This document shows, piece after piece, positions 7,011-14,325 of a DNA stretch of 17,166 nucleotides. A program made the translations under genes and the position numbers. This stretch comes from Bacteroidaceae bacterium (GTDB taxonomy: Bacteria; Bacteroidota; Bacteroidia; Bacteroidales; Barnesiellaceae_A): contig JAFZDG010000030.1 of the NCBI GenBank assembly GCA_017561285.1, positions 1 through 17,166 on the forward strand, written 5' to 3'. The notes under the pieces are model-generated. The model searched no databases and was not told the origin of the DNA. It worked only from the letters and a program-made list of their open reading frames with translations. Position 1 is the first letter of the stretch. Each line of letters begins with the position of its first letter.

Positions 7011-8960
7011 ATGCAAGAATATAAACTACAAGACTGGTTGCCAACCTCGCGCAAAGAGATGGAATTGCGCGGATGGGATGAGGTAGATGTTATCTTTTTC
7101 TCGGGCGATGCCTATGTCGATCACCCATCTTTTGGTGCTGCTGTAATAGGTCGCGTATTGGAAGCCGAAGGATACAGGGTAGCCATTGTACCACAACCCA
7201 ATTGGCGCGATGACCTTCGCGACTTTCGCAAGTTGGGCCGCCCCCGTTTGTTCTTTGCCCTATCGGCCGGAGCAATGGACTCGATGGTAAACCACTACAC
7301 TGCCAACAAGCGTCTTCGTAGCGATGATGCCTATACACCCGATGGTCGATATGGTATGCGCCCCGACTATCCTACCATTGTGTATAGCCGTATTCTCAAA
7401 GAGTTGTTCCCCGATGTACCTGTCATCGTTGGCGGTATAGAGGCCTCGTTGCGTCGTGTCACCCACTACGACTACTGGCAAGATAAGCTGCGTCCCTCTA
7501 TCATCACCGAGTGTGGAGCCGACCTGATGGTATATGGTATGGGCGAACGCTCTATTCGCGAGATAGCCCATCGTCTCGATGCAGGCGAAACAATTGAAAC
7601 ACTGCGCGATATACCTCAAACAGTTGTTCTCGAACCGGCCGAACGGATGCCAGCCGAGAGCAATGAACACGCTATATTAGCCTCACACGAAGAGTGCCTG
7701 CGCGACAAGCGCACACAAGCAGCCAACTTCAAGATTGTAGAGGAGGAGTCCAATGCTCACCGAGCCCGTCATTTGTGGCAAAGGTGTGGCAAAGATGCCG
7801 TACACATCAACCCACCCTATCCGCCTATGACTACCGAAGAGGTAGATGCAACGTTCGATTTGCCCTACACCCGCCTGCCACACCCCCGTTACAAAGGAAA
7901 AACCATACCGGCCTACGAGATGATACGCCACTCGGTATGCTTGCACAGAGGTTGTTTTGGAGGATGTGCATTCTGCACCATATCGGCACATCAAGGTAAG
8001 TTTATATCTTCTCGCTCCGAACAATCTATTATGCGTGAAGTCAATGCTATAACCCGTATGCCCGACTTCAAAGGCTACATAAGCGATTTAGGAGGTCCAT
8101 CGGCCAACATGTACACGATGCGGGGCGAAAATCAGGAGGCCTGTCATCGTTGTCGTCGCCCGTCGTGTCTGTTTCCGGCTGTATGCCCCAACCTTGTCAC
8201 CGACCATCGTCCACTACTCAATATATTTAAGCAAGTAGATGCACTACCCGCCATCAAAAAGTCGCATGTAGGCAGTGGTGTACGTTATGACCTCGTACTG
8301 CACCGCCACCGCAACCCCGAGATAGCCGATAGTGGCCGACTCTATGCCGAAGAACTGATAGCACACCACGTATCTGGCCGACTCAAAGTTGCTCCGGAGC
8401 ACACCTCCGACAAGGTACTCAACTATATGCGAAAGCCTTCCTTTGCTCTATTCCATACCTTCAAAACGTTATTTGACAAGGTAAACAAGCGTGAGGGACT
8501 ACGCCAACAACTCATTCCGTACTTCATTTCGAGCCACCCCGGCTGCACCGAAGAGGCTATGGCCGAACTGGCTGTAACAACCAAATACCTCAACTTCCAT
8601 CTTGAGCAGGTACAAGACTTCACCCCTACACCCATGACTCTTGCCACCGAGATGTACTATACAGGCATAGATCCATACACCGGAGAGAAAGTCTTTACGG
8701 CCCGCACACCCGAACAAAAGTTGGGACAAAGGAAATATTTCTTCTGGTATCAGCGTGAGAGTGAGGAGGAGATACGCAACTCTCTCAATCGCATGCACCG
8801 AGCCGACCTCATACGTCAACTCTATGGCGACCGACCTTTCATACCGTTACGCACCCATCAAGGTCAAGAAAACAATATGAGGAATAATCGCCCCGACTAT
8901 AATAACAAGGCTAACAACAAGCGTAACAAACCGAATACACTCAATAAGAAAAAGAGATAG
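7011..8960 (+). CDS. ygiQ: YgiQ family radical SAM protein
   Basis: This belongs to the YgiQ/UPF0313 family of radical S-adenosylmethionine proteins, whose reaction is not established. At 649 residues it has the family layout: an N-terminal cobalamin-binding-like region (about 1-200, with VDVIFFSGDAYVDHPSFG and FFALSAGAMDSMVN), a radical SAM core (about 300-560), and a C-terminal DUF3362-like segment (EQVQDFTPTPMTLATEMYYT). The [4Fe-4S] motif CxxxCxxC is C315, C319, C322 in RGCFGGCAFC. A second cysteine group, C378, C381, C386 and C392 (EACHRCRRPSC, then VCPN), is also found in the family and may hold another metal centre. The last 30 residues or so are an Asn/Lys/Arg-rich, probably disordered tail. 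The gene is flanked by a terminator on the left and a promoter for the next gene on the right, so it appears monocistronic. Confidence 0.93.
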   Translation: MQEYKLQDWLPTSRKEMELRGWDEVDVIFFSGDAYVDHPSFGAAVIGRVLEAEGYRVAIVPQPNWRDDLRDFRKLGRPRLFFALSAGAMDSMVNHYTANKRLRSDDAYTPDGRYGMRPDYPTIVYSRILKELFPDVPVIVGGIEASLRRVTHYDYWQDKLRPSIITECGADLMVYGMGERSIREIAHRLDAGETIETLRDIPQTVVLEPAERMPAESNEHAILASHEECLRDKRTQAANFKIVEEESNAHRARHLWQRCGKDAVHINPPYPPMTTEEVDATFDLPYTRLPHPRYKGKTIPAYEMIRHSVCLHRGCFGGCAFCTISAHQGKFISSRSEQSIMREVNAITRMPDFKGYISDLGGPSANMYTMRGENQEACHRCRRPSCLFPAVCPNLVTDHRPLLNIFKQVDALPAIKKSHVGSGVRYDLVLHRHRNPEIADSGRLYAEELIAHHVSGRLKVAPEHTSDKVLNYMRKPSFALFHTFKTLFDKVNKREGLRQQLIPYFISSHPGCTEEAMAELAVTTKYLNFHLEQVQDFTPTPMTLATEMYYTGIDPYTGEKVFTARTPEQKLGQRKYFFWYQRESEEEIRNSLNRMHRADLIRQLYGDRPFIPLRTHQGQENNMRNNRPDYNNKANNKRNKPNTLNKKKR

Positions 8961-8962
8961 GA

Positions 8963-8995
8963 TTGACATCTTAGCCAAAAAACTTTTTAAATTTG
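8963..8995 (+). promoter_or_regulatory. Putative promoter of the rel-pgpH unit
   Basis: TAAATTTG (8988-8995) matches the TAnnTTTG -7 box. TTGAC (8963-8967) lies about 21-22 bases upstream as a possible -33 element, slightly farther than the ideal 19. Transcription would start near 9003, giving a leader of about 75 bases before the ATG at 9078. I see no terminator between the ygiQ stop and this site. Confidence 0.6.
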
Positions 8996-9077
8996 CAGTG
9001 TAAAAAAGATATAGAAATGGTTATTACAAATACTCTATAACATATCATTAGGAGTATCAATAAAATATATAAGTTTT

Positions 9078-11324
9078 ATGAACGAACTTATTGAGAATAA
9101 AACAAACGATGAGATGATTGTTGAAGAAGCCTTTCAAAACCTATTGGAAGGTTACTTGCGCTCTAATCATCGCAAAAAAATAGAAATAATAAAACGCGCA
9201 TACAACTTTGCCCGCGAGGCGCACAAGGGCGTACGTCGTCGCTCGGGCGAGCCATATATACTGCATCCTATCGAAGTGGCACGCATTGTGAGTCAAGAGA
9301 TTGGACTTGGCTCTACCTCTATATGCGCGGCCTTGCTTCACGATGTGGTAGAAGACACCGACTATACGGTAGAAGATATAGAGAACCTTTTCGGCAGTAA
9401 AATTGCATCGATTGTAGAGGGACTTACCAAGATTTCGGGCGGTGTTGTAGCCGACCACATTTCGTTGCAGACAGAAAACTTCCGCAAATTATTGCTCACA
9501 ATGGCCGAAGATATTCGTGTCATTATCATCAAAATAGCCGACCGTCTGCACAATATGCGTACGCTCGAATCGCTTGCTCCCGCCAAACGATTCAAGATAG
9601 CAGGCGAAACCGCATACATCTATGCGCCCCTTGCACACCGTTTGGGTTTATATGCTATCAAATCGGAGTTGGAAGACCTCAGTTTCAAATTTGAGCATCC
9701 CGACTCATACACCAAGATACAACACAAAATTGCCGAGAGCGAAGGCAACCGCCACGAAATATACAGCCACTTTGCAACTCCTATCGAAGAGAAACTCAAA
9801 CAAAGAGGATACGACTACACAATGAAAGCTCGTGTCAAATCGGTATATTCGATATGGAAAAAGATGCAAGCCAAGCACATCCCTTTTGAGGAAGTATATG
9901 ACTTGTATGCCGTACGCATCGTGTTTCAATGCCCCGAAAATGTAGATGAGGCCGACATCTGTTGGTCTATTTACAACATCATCACCCATATATACCATCC
10001 CCACCCCGACCGCACACGCAACTGGTTGGCAACCCCCAAACCCAACGGCTACAAGGCTCTGCACGTAACCGTTATGGGTCCCAACGGCAATTGGATAGAG
10101 GTGCAAATACGTTCGCAAAAAATGGAAGATATTGCCGAACGAGGTTTGGCAGCTCACTGGAAATATAAAACAGGTGACAAGGCCGAAGACACCGAACTGA
10201 ACGGATGGATAGAAAACATCAAGAATGCTCTTGACAACCCATCGCCCGATGCAATGGATATGTTGTCAAACATCAAGATGAACCTATACAGCAACGAGAT
10301 TTTTGTATTTACCCCCAAAGGCGACCTCATAACACTGCCCAAGAACGCTACGGTACTCGACCTTGCATTCACACTACACAGCGACTTGGGACACCACTGT
10401 ATAGCCGCCAAAGTAAATCATAAGTTGGTCCCATTAACACAACCCCTGCGCAGTGGCGACCAAGTAGAGATACTTACCTCCAAATCACAATCGCCCAAAG
10501 CCGAGTGGGTAGAACACGTAACAACATCGGTGGCCAAATCGCGCCTTGCCAATGCCCTGCGCAAAGATCGCCGACAAGTGATAGCTCTGGGCGAAAAGAT
10601 GTTTGTTGATTTTCTCGCCTCTCACAATCAACAATTATCGAACGAAATTGTCAATAGGTCGTTGGTAAGATTGGGATTTAAAAACCCTGACGAATTTTTC
10701 TACAAGGTGGGTAGCAAGGGTATCACACTCGATGATACGATCTATAAGCGTATCTTTGAGAAGAACAACAGTAATAAACTGATGCAGTATCTTACACTCG
10801 GTTTTGCCCGTCCCAAAGATCAGACACAGCAACAAATATCGGATAACGTCAAAGAGTGCATAGACCGCAAACGCACATACATACTACACACCGAAAACGG
10901 AGTGCCCAACTACACGATTGCTCAATGCTGCCGCCCCATTCCGGGCGATGATGTACTGGGCATAGTAGCTCCCAACGAACGCACCGTTATCGTACACAAA
11001 CAAGAGTGTGCCGAGGCAATGAAAATAAAATCGACCTATGGTTCACGTATTGTTTCTACGATGTGGCAAACCGATGAGACACAATCCTTCCCGGTCACCA
11101 TCGAAATAAGAGGTATCGATCGCAAAGGAATGCTCAACGATATCACACAACTCATTACCGGCCAACTCAATATCAATATGCAATCGCTCAATATTGAGGC
11201 CAACCAAGGTGTATTTGTGGGAAAAATTAATATCTTTGCACATGATGCACACCTTGTCAAACAACTATGCACAATGCTCAAGAAGATTGAGGGGTTGCAA
11301 AAAGCAGTGCGCATTCACACGTAA
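9078..11324 (+). CDS. rel: Bifunctional (p)ppGpp synthetase/hydrolase, RelA/SpoT family
   Basis: This enzyme makes and degrades the stringent-response alarmone (p)ppGpp. The 748 residues give a full long RSH protein. The hydrolase domain (about 30-210) has RRSGEPYILHP, the HD pair H88/D89 with E92/D93 in LHDVVEDT, and D155/N159 in IADRLHNM, all residues expected for Mn-dependent hydrolysis. The synthetase domain (about 240-365) has ARVKSVYSIWKK, YDLYAVR with D275, KPNGYKALH and EVQIR with E341. TGS (about 405-468), a Cys-containing zinc-finger-like segment (CCRPIPGDDVLGI, then KQEC) and a C-terminal ACT domain (about 670-748) follow. Both active sites look usable. The loop before KPNGY reads RTRNW where model enzymes have RFKDY or EFDDY. 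The gene has its own promoter match, and pgpH follows after 18 bases. The symbol spoT would be equally acceptable. Confidence 0.95.
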   Translation: MNELIENKTNDEMIVEEAFQNLLEGYLRSNHRKKIEIIKRAYNFAREAHKGVRRRSGEPYILHPIEVARIVSQEIGLGSTSICAALLHDVVEDTDYTVEDIENLFGSKIASIVEGLTKISGGVVADHISLQTENFRKLLLTMAEDIRVIIIKIADRLHNMRTLESLAPAKRFKIAGETAYIYAPLAHRLGLYAIKSELEDLSFKFEHPDSYTKIQHKIAESEGNRHEIYSHFATPIEEKLKQRGYDYTMKARVKSVYSIWKKMQAKHIPFEEVYDLYAVRIVFQCPENVDEADICWSIYNIITHIYHPHPDRTRNWLATPKPNGYKALHVTVMGPNGNWIEVQIRSQKMEDIAERGLAAHWKYKTGDKAEDTELNGWIENIKNALDNPSPDAMDMLSNIKMNLYSNEIFVFTPKGDLITLPKNATVLDLAFTLHSDLGHHCIAAKVNHKLVPLTQPLRSGDQVEILTSKSQSPKAEWVEHVTTSVAKSRLANALRKDRRQVIALGEKMFVDFLASHNQQLSNEIVNRSLVRLGFKNPDEFFYKVGSKGITLDDTIYKRIFEKNNSNKLMQYLTLGFARPKDQTQQQISDNVKECIDRKRTYILHTENGVPNYTIAQCCRPIPGDDVLGIVAPNERTVIVHKQECAEAMKIKSTYGSRIVSTMWQTDETQSFPVTIEIRGIDRKGMLNDITQLITGQLNINMQSLNIEANQGVFVGKINIFAHDAHLVKQLCTMLKKIEGLQKAVRIHT

Positions 11325-11342
11325 AACCTTAAATTTATAAAT

Positions 11343-13409
11343 ATGGAAACAACCAACGAGAGCAACAGCAAGATAGTTCAATGGCTTGTTCGCACCATCG
11401 TATTTATCGTTGCAGTAGTTTTATTGGCATATTTTTTCCCACAGCAAGGCGAAAAGAGTTTTGTATTTCAAGAGGGCCGTCCTTGGGCATATAGTCTGCT
11501 CACTGCCCCCTTCGATATACCCATTTATAAAGACGAGGCTCGCCTTGCCTATGAGCGCGACAGCCTGATGAACGATGTGCGTCCTATCTTTTATAAAGAT
11601 AATACCATCACAACCGATATGCTCAACGGATTTGAATCGGAGCTTAATGCACTCAGCGAAGCTACTCTCAGCAATAAAGACAAAAAAAACTTTGTCGATG
11701 CATTGTTCAATATATACAATCATGGTATTATTGCAATGGAGCAGTATAAAGGGTTGAAAGAACGTAATATTACACAAATAAGTATCCGCGAAAACAACAT
11801 AGCCAAGAAACGCGATACCGAAGATTTCTACTCGCCCAAAAGAGCCTATGAGGAGATGATAACCCAATTTTCGAACGATTATCAACGCCACATCCTACAG
11901 ACTTGCAACATCAACAAATATATTACAGCCAACGTTGTATATGACAGCATCACTACCATCAAAGTACGCGATGAATATTTACAGAAAATAGCACTCTCCG
12001 ATGGTATGGTACAAGCCGGTGAGCGCATTGTTGACCGAGGCGAAATCATCACCCCCGAGATATACCGCATACTTACCTCATACGAAATAATGCTTGCCAA
12101 ACAAAATACACACGACTCTTATCACAAACACTACATCCTCGCCGGCAAGGTGCTTGTATTTGGTTGCATTATAGCATTTTTATACGCATTTATGGCATTC
12201 TTCCGCCGCCGTATGTGGAGCAATAATCGGGCTCTTATGCTCATTATGCTACTCACTACTATTGTTTCTATTGCAGCTTTTGTGGCTTCTACAAGAGGTT
12301 TTAATGCTATATTTCTCGTACCGGTAACGATTGTTCCCATTATCATCGTTACATTCTTCGACTCCCGTACCGCAATGTACGTACACCTCATTACTACCAT
12401 AATATGCTCATTTGCAGCAGCCGACCCTATGCTATACATATTCTTGCAGATTGTGGCCGGTATGGCAGTAATTGATAGCCTCAACAACTTATCCAAACGT
12501 TCACAACTATTCCGTTGTACTGTCATCGTATTTGCAGTATATGCCTTTACATATGCAGGTTACACCCTGTTTACCGAGGGTGATATTACCAAAGTATCGG
12601 TATATATGCTTATAAATCTGGGTATCAATAGTGTATTGCTACTCTTCTCATATTTGCTCATTTACATTTTCGAGCGTATGTTTGGTTTCCTTTCATCGGT
12701 AACATTGGTGGAGCTATCGGACATCAACTCGCCTTTGCTTCAAAAACTATCGGAAGAGGCTCCCGGCACCTTCCAACACGTGATGCAAGTATCGAACCTT
12801 GCTGCAGCCGCAGCCAATCACGTAAGAAGTAATGCCCAACTGGTACGTACCGGCGCACTCTATCACGACATTGGCAAATTGAGTAACCCCGCATTCTTTA
12901 CCGAAAATCAATCGGGTGCTGAGAGTCCACACAAAAATCTCGACTTAATGGAGAGTGCCCGCATCATTATTTCGCACGTAGATGAGGGGATAAAGATGGC
13001 TCAAAAGTACGGGCTACCCCTACAAGTACAAGAGTTCATCGCCACACATCACGGACATGGCAAGGCCAAATATTTCTACAACACCTACTGCAACCAACAC
13101 CCAGGTGAGGAAGTAGATGAGTCGAAATTTACCTATCCCGGACACAACCCGCAAACCAAAGAGACCGGTATAATGATGATGGCCGATGCCGTAGAAGCTG
13201 CATCGCGCAGTCTCAAAGAATACAACCGAGAGAGTATCTCACGACTTGTAAACAACATTATCGACACACAGATAAGCGAGGGATTGCTCAAGGAGACACC
13301 GCTGAGCTTCCGCGATGTGGAAACAATAAAAGAGACATTCATAGACAAACTTATGACTATCTACCACACCCGCATAGCTTATCCTACACTCAACAAGCAA
13401 CAATCATAG
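11343..13409 (+). CDS. pgpH: 7TM-HD cyclic-di-AMP phosphodiesterase, PgpH type
   Basis: The family hydrolyses c-di-AMP to pApA at the cytoplasmic membrane. The 688 residues follow the family order. First comes one membrane helix (about 13-32). Next is an extracytoplasmic 7TMR-HDED-like domain (about 35-262, with EAGERIV-like QAGERIVDRGEIITPEIY). Seven helices follow (about 264-287, 297-316, 321-339, 344-360, 363-380, 390-410 and 418-443), and then a cytoplasmic HD domain (about 455-660). The metal and catalytic residues are complete: H479 (TFQHVMQV), H508/D509 (YHDIGK), H545 (ISHVDEG), H569/H570 (THHGHG) and D615 (MADAVEA). It starts 18 bases after rel with no terminator or promoter between, so the two are probably one transcript. 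No diadenylate cyclase gene is in the window, so c-di-AMP as substrate is inferred from family membership. Confidence 0.92.
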   Translation: METTNESNSKIVQWLVRTIVFIVAVVLLAYFFPQQGEKSFVFQEGRPWAYSLLTAPFDIPIYKDEARLAYERDSLMNDVRPIFYKDNTITTDMLNGFESELNALSEATLSNKDKKNFVDALFNIYNHGIIAMEQYKGLKERNITQISIRENNIAKKRDTEDFYSPKRAYEEMITQFSNDYQRHILQTCNINKYITANVVYDSITTIKVRDEYLQKIALSDGMVQAGERIVDRGEIITPEIYRILTSYEIMLAKQNTHDSYHKHYILAGKVLVFGCIIAFLYAFMAFFRRRMWSNNRALMLIMLLTTIVSIAAFVASTRGFNAIFLVPVTIVPIIIVTFFDSRTAMYVHLITTIICSFAAADPMLYIFLQIVAGMAVIDSLNNLSKRSQLFRCTVIVFAVYAFTYAGYTLFTEGDITKVSVYMLINLGINSVLLLFSYLLIYIFERMFGFLSSVTLVELSDINSPLLQKLSEEAPGTFQHVMQVSNLAAAAANHVRSNAQLVRTGALYHDIGKLSNPAFFTENQSGAESPHKNLDLMESARIIISHVDEGIKMAQKYGLPLQVQEFIATHHGHGKAKYFYNTYCNQHPGEEVDESKFTYPGHNPQTKETGIMMMADAVEAASRSLKEYNRESISRLVNNIIDTQISEGLLKETPLSFRDVETIKETFIDKLMTIYHTRIAYPTLNKQQS

Positions 13410-13449
13410 CCATCGGTTGTGTGCAGGAAGATACTTCAACATCAGATTT

Positions 13450-13479
13450 TCCCCACCAACTACCTTCCTAAGGGTTGTA
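13450..13479 (+). other. Copy 1 of a short motif downstream of pgpH
   Basis: The bases TCCCCACC, then ACCTT after four bases, then GGGTT and GTA recur in similar order on the minus strand at 14296-14270. Here the motif lies about 40 bases after the pgpH stop codon, in the sense direction of that gene. A small stem CCTT/AAGG can form inside it. It may be a shared 3'-end signal or RNA element; its function is unknown. Confidence 0.35.
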
Positions 13480-13500
13480 TAACTTTAATGTATAACCTAA
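13473..13500 (+). terminator. Weak candidate terminator of the rel-pgpH unit
   Basis: In RNA of the plus strand, GGUUGUAUA (13473-13481) can pair with UGUAUAACC (13489-13497) through nine pairs, two of them G-U, with a 7-base loop and AU-rich sequence after it. The stem reaches the stop codon of the convergent lipoprotein gene. It is weaker than the other terminators in the window. Confidence 0.3.
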
Positions 13501-14141
13501 TTAAACTCCACATCCGCGCCATCTGATACATCCCAATGTACAATTTGGGGATTGCCTTTGATGTGTACACCCGCACCACCCGATGCAGTTAATGAGAGTG
13601 TACTATTGGCTATAGCATCAACATCAGAGCCTCCAGATGCGTCGATGGTGACATCCTCAGCCTCCAGCTCGCTGCACTCGGCATCTGCACCTCCGGAGCT
13701 ATCAATGCTTAGTTTCTGTGCGACACCCTTAATATAACAGTCACTACCACCCGATACTGTGACAGATAATACATCACTATTGCAGCTGTCCCACGAGAAA
13801 TCGCTACCGCCTCCCATCTCAACACGCTCATACGCAACTGAAGGTACATATACCACACAACGGTTATGCTCAAATATAGATATTGATACTCCAATATGTA
13901 GTGTACCGTCAATAGCCTCAATGTTCAACCTATTGAAATTATTAGCATTTGTCAAGGCATATACTTGGTTATGAGGCAGAGCATCGTCCACGATAACATC
14001 CACGCCATTTGATATCACAAGGGCTGATATATCCTCATAAAGAGTATATGTTTTGCTATTATTAAGCTCGGTGTCATCAACTTCACATCCCGTACACACC
14101 ATAGCAACAACGCCAACTAATAGGGTAAAAATAGTTCTCAT
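13497..14141 (-). CDS. DUF2807 / head-GIN domain lipoprotein
   Basis: Bacteroidetes proteins of this family are described as putative auto-transporter adhesins, but their role is not established. An in-frame TTG lies two codons upstream, but the ATG at 14141 gives the better start: MRTIFTLLVGVVAMVCTGC, a lipoprotein signal with the modified cysteine at C19. The acidic residues EVDDTE after it may favour surface export (inference). The protein has 214 residues. From residue 110 it carries a repeated Gly-rich turn: GGGSD 110, SGGSD 130, SGGAD 149, SGGSD 169, SGGAG 187 and SDGAD 206. The period is 18-20 residues, as expected for rungs of a right-handed beta-helix. It is preceded by a textbook promoter, stands alone, and converges on pgpH. 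Confidence 0.82.
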   Translation of the reverse strand: MRTIFTLLVGVVAMVCTGCEVDDTELNNSKTYTLYEDISALVISNGVDVIVDDALPHNQVYALTNANNFNRLNIEAIDGTLHIGVSISIFEHNRCVVYVPSVAYERVEMGGGSDFSWDSCNSDVLSVTVSGGSDCYIKGVAQKLSIDSSGGADAECSELEAEDVTIDASGGSDVDAIANSTLSLTASGGAGVHIKGNPQIVHWDVSDGADVEFN

Positions 14142-14171
14142 AGTCAACTGATAAGGTTTTGTTCAATATTA

Positions 14172-14202
14172 CAAAGTTAAGCAAAATATTTTAGACATCA
14201 AA
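14172..14202 (-). promoter_or_regulatory. Promoter of the head-GIN lipoprotein gene
   Basis: On the minus strand TTTG (14202-14199) is followed after exactly 19 bases by TAACTTTG (14179-14172). This matches the Bacteroidetes consensus TTTG-N19-TAnnTTTG in both boxes and spacing. The predicted start of transcription is about 25 bases before the ATG at 14141. It is the best promoter match in the window. Confidence 0.75.
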
Positions 14203-14264
14203 AACAAAGAATTAGGCGGGAGTCATCACGACTGCCGCATATACCCTCAGAAATAAATTCTGAG
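14200..14264 (-). terminator. Tandem hairpins ending addB-like transcription
   Basis: Read on the minus strand, a first hairpin pairs CTCAGAA with TTCTGAG (14264-14246, 7 pairs, 5-base loop). A second pairs GCGG-C-AGTC with GACT-C-CCGC (14238-14216, eight pairs with one C-C mismatch) and leads into a T-rich run (14213-14200). Only the second has a terminator-like tail. They lie between the nuclease stop codon and the lipoprotein promoter, so they would separate the two transcripts. Confidence 0.5.
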
Positions 14265-14269
14265 AAAAC

Positions 14270-14296
14270 TACTAACCCAAAGGTTTTCGGTGGGGA
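14270..14296 (-). other. Copy 2 of the short 3' motif, downstream of the addB-like gene
   Basis: The minus strand reads TCCCCACC, four bases, ACCTT, then GGGTT and AGTA, in the same order as at 13450-13479 on the plus strand. It begins about 30 bases after the stop codon of the nuclease gene, in the sense direction. AACC and GGTT within it can form a short stem. Confidence 0.35.
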
Positions 14297-14325
14297 TTTT
14301 GTAACCATTACACCTCTATGAGCGA

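Noticed and set aside
13450..14296. The lipoprotein gene with flanking inverted motifs as a small mobile element
   Set aside because: The motifs are imperfect, there is no target-site duplication or transposase, and their sense orientation after two stop codons fits 3' elements better.
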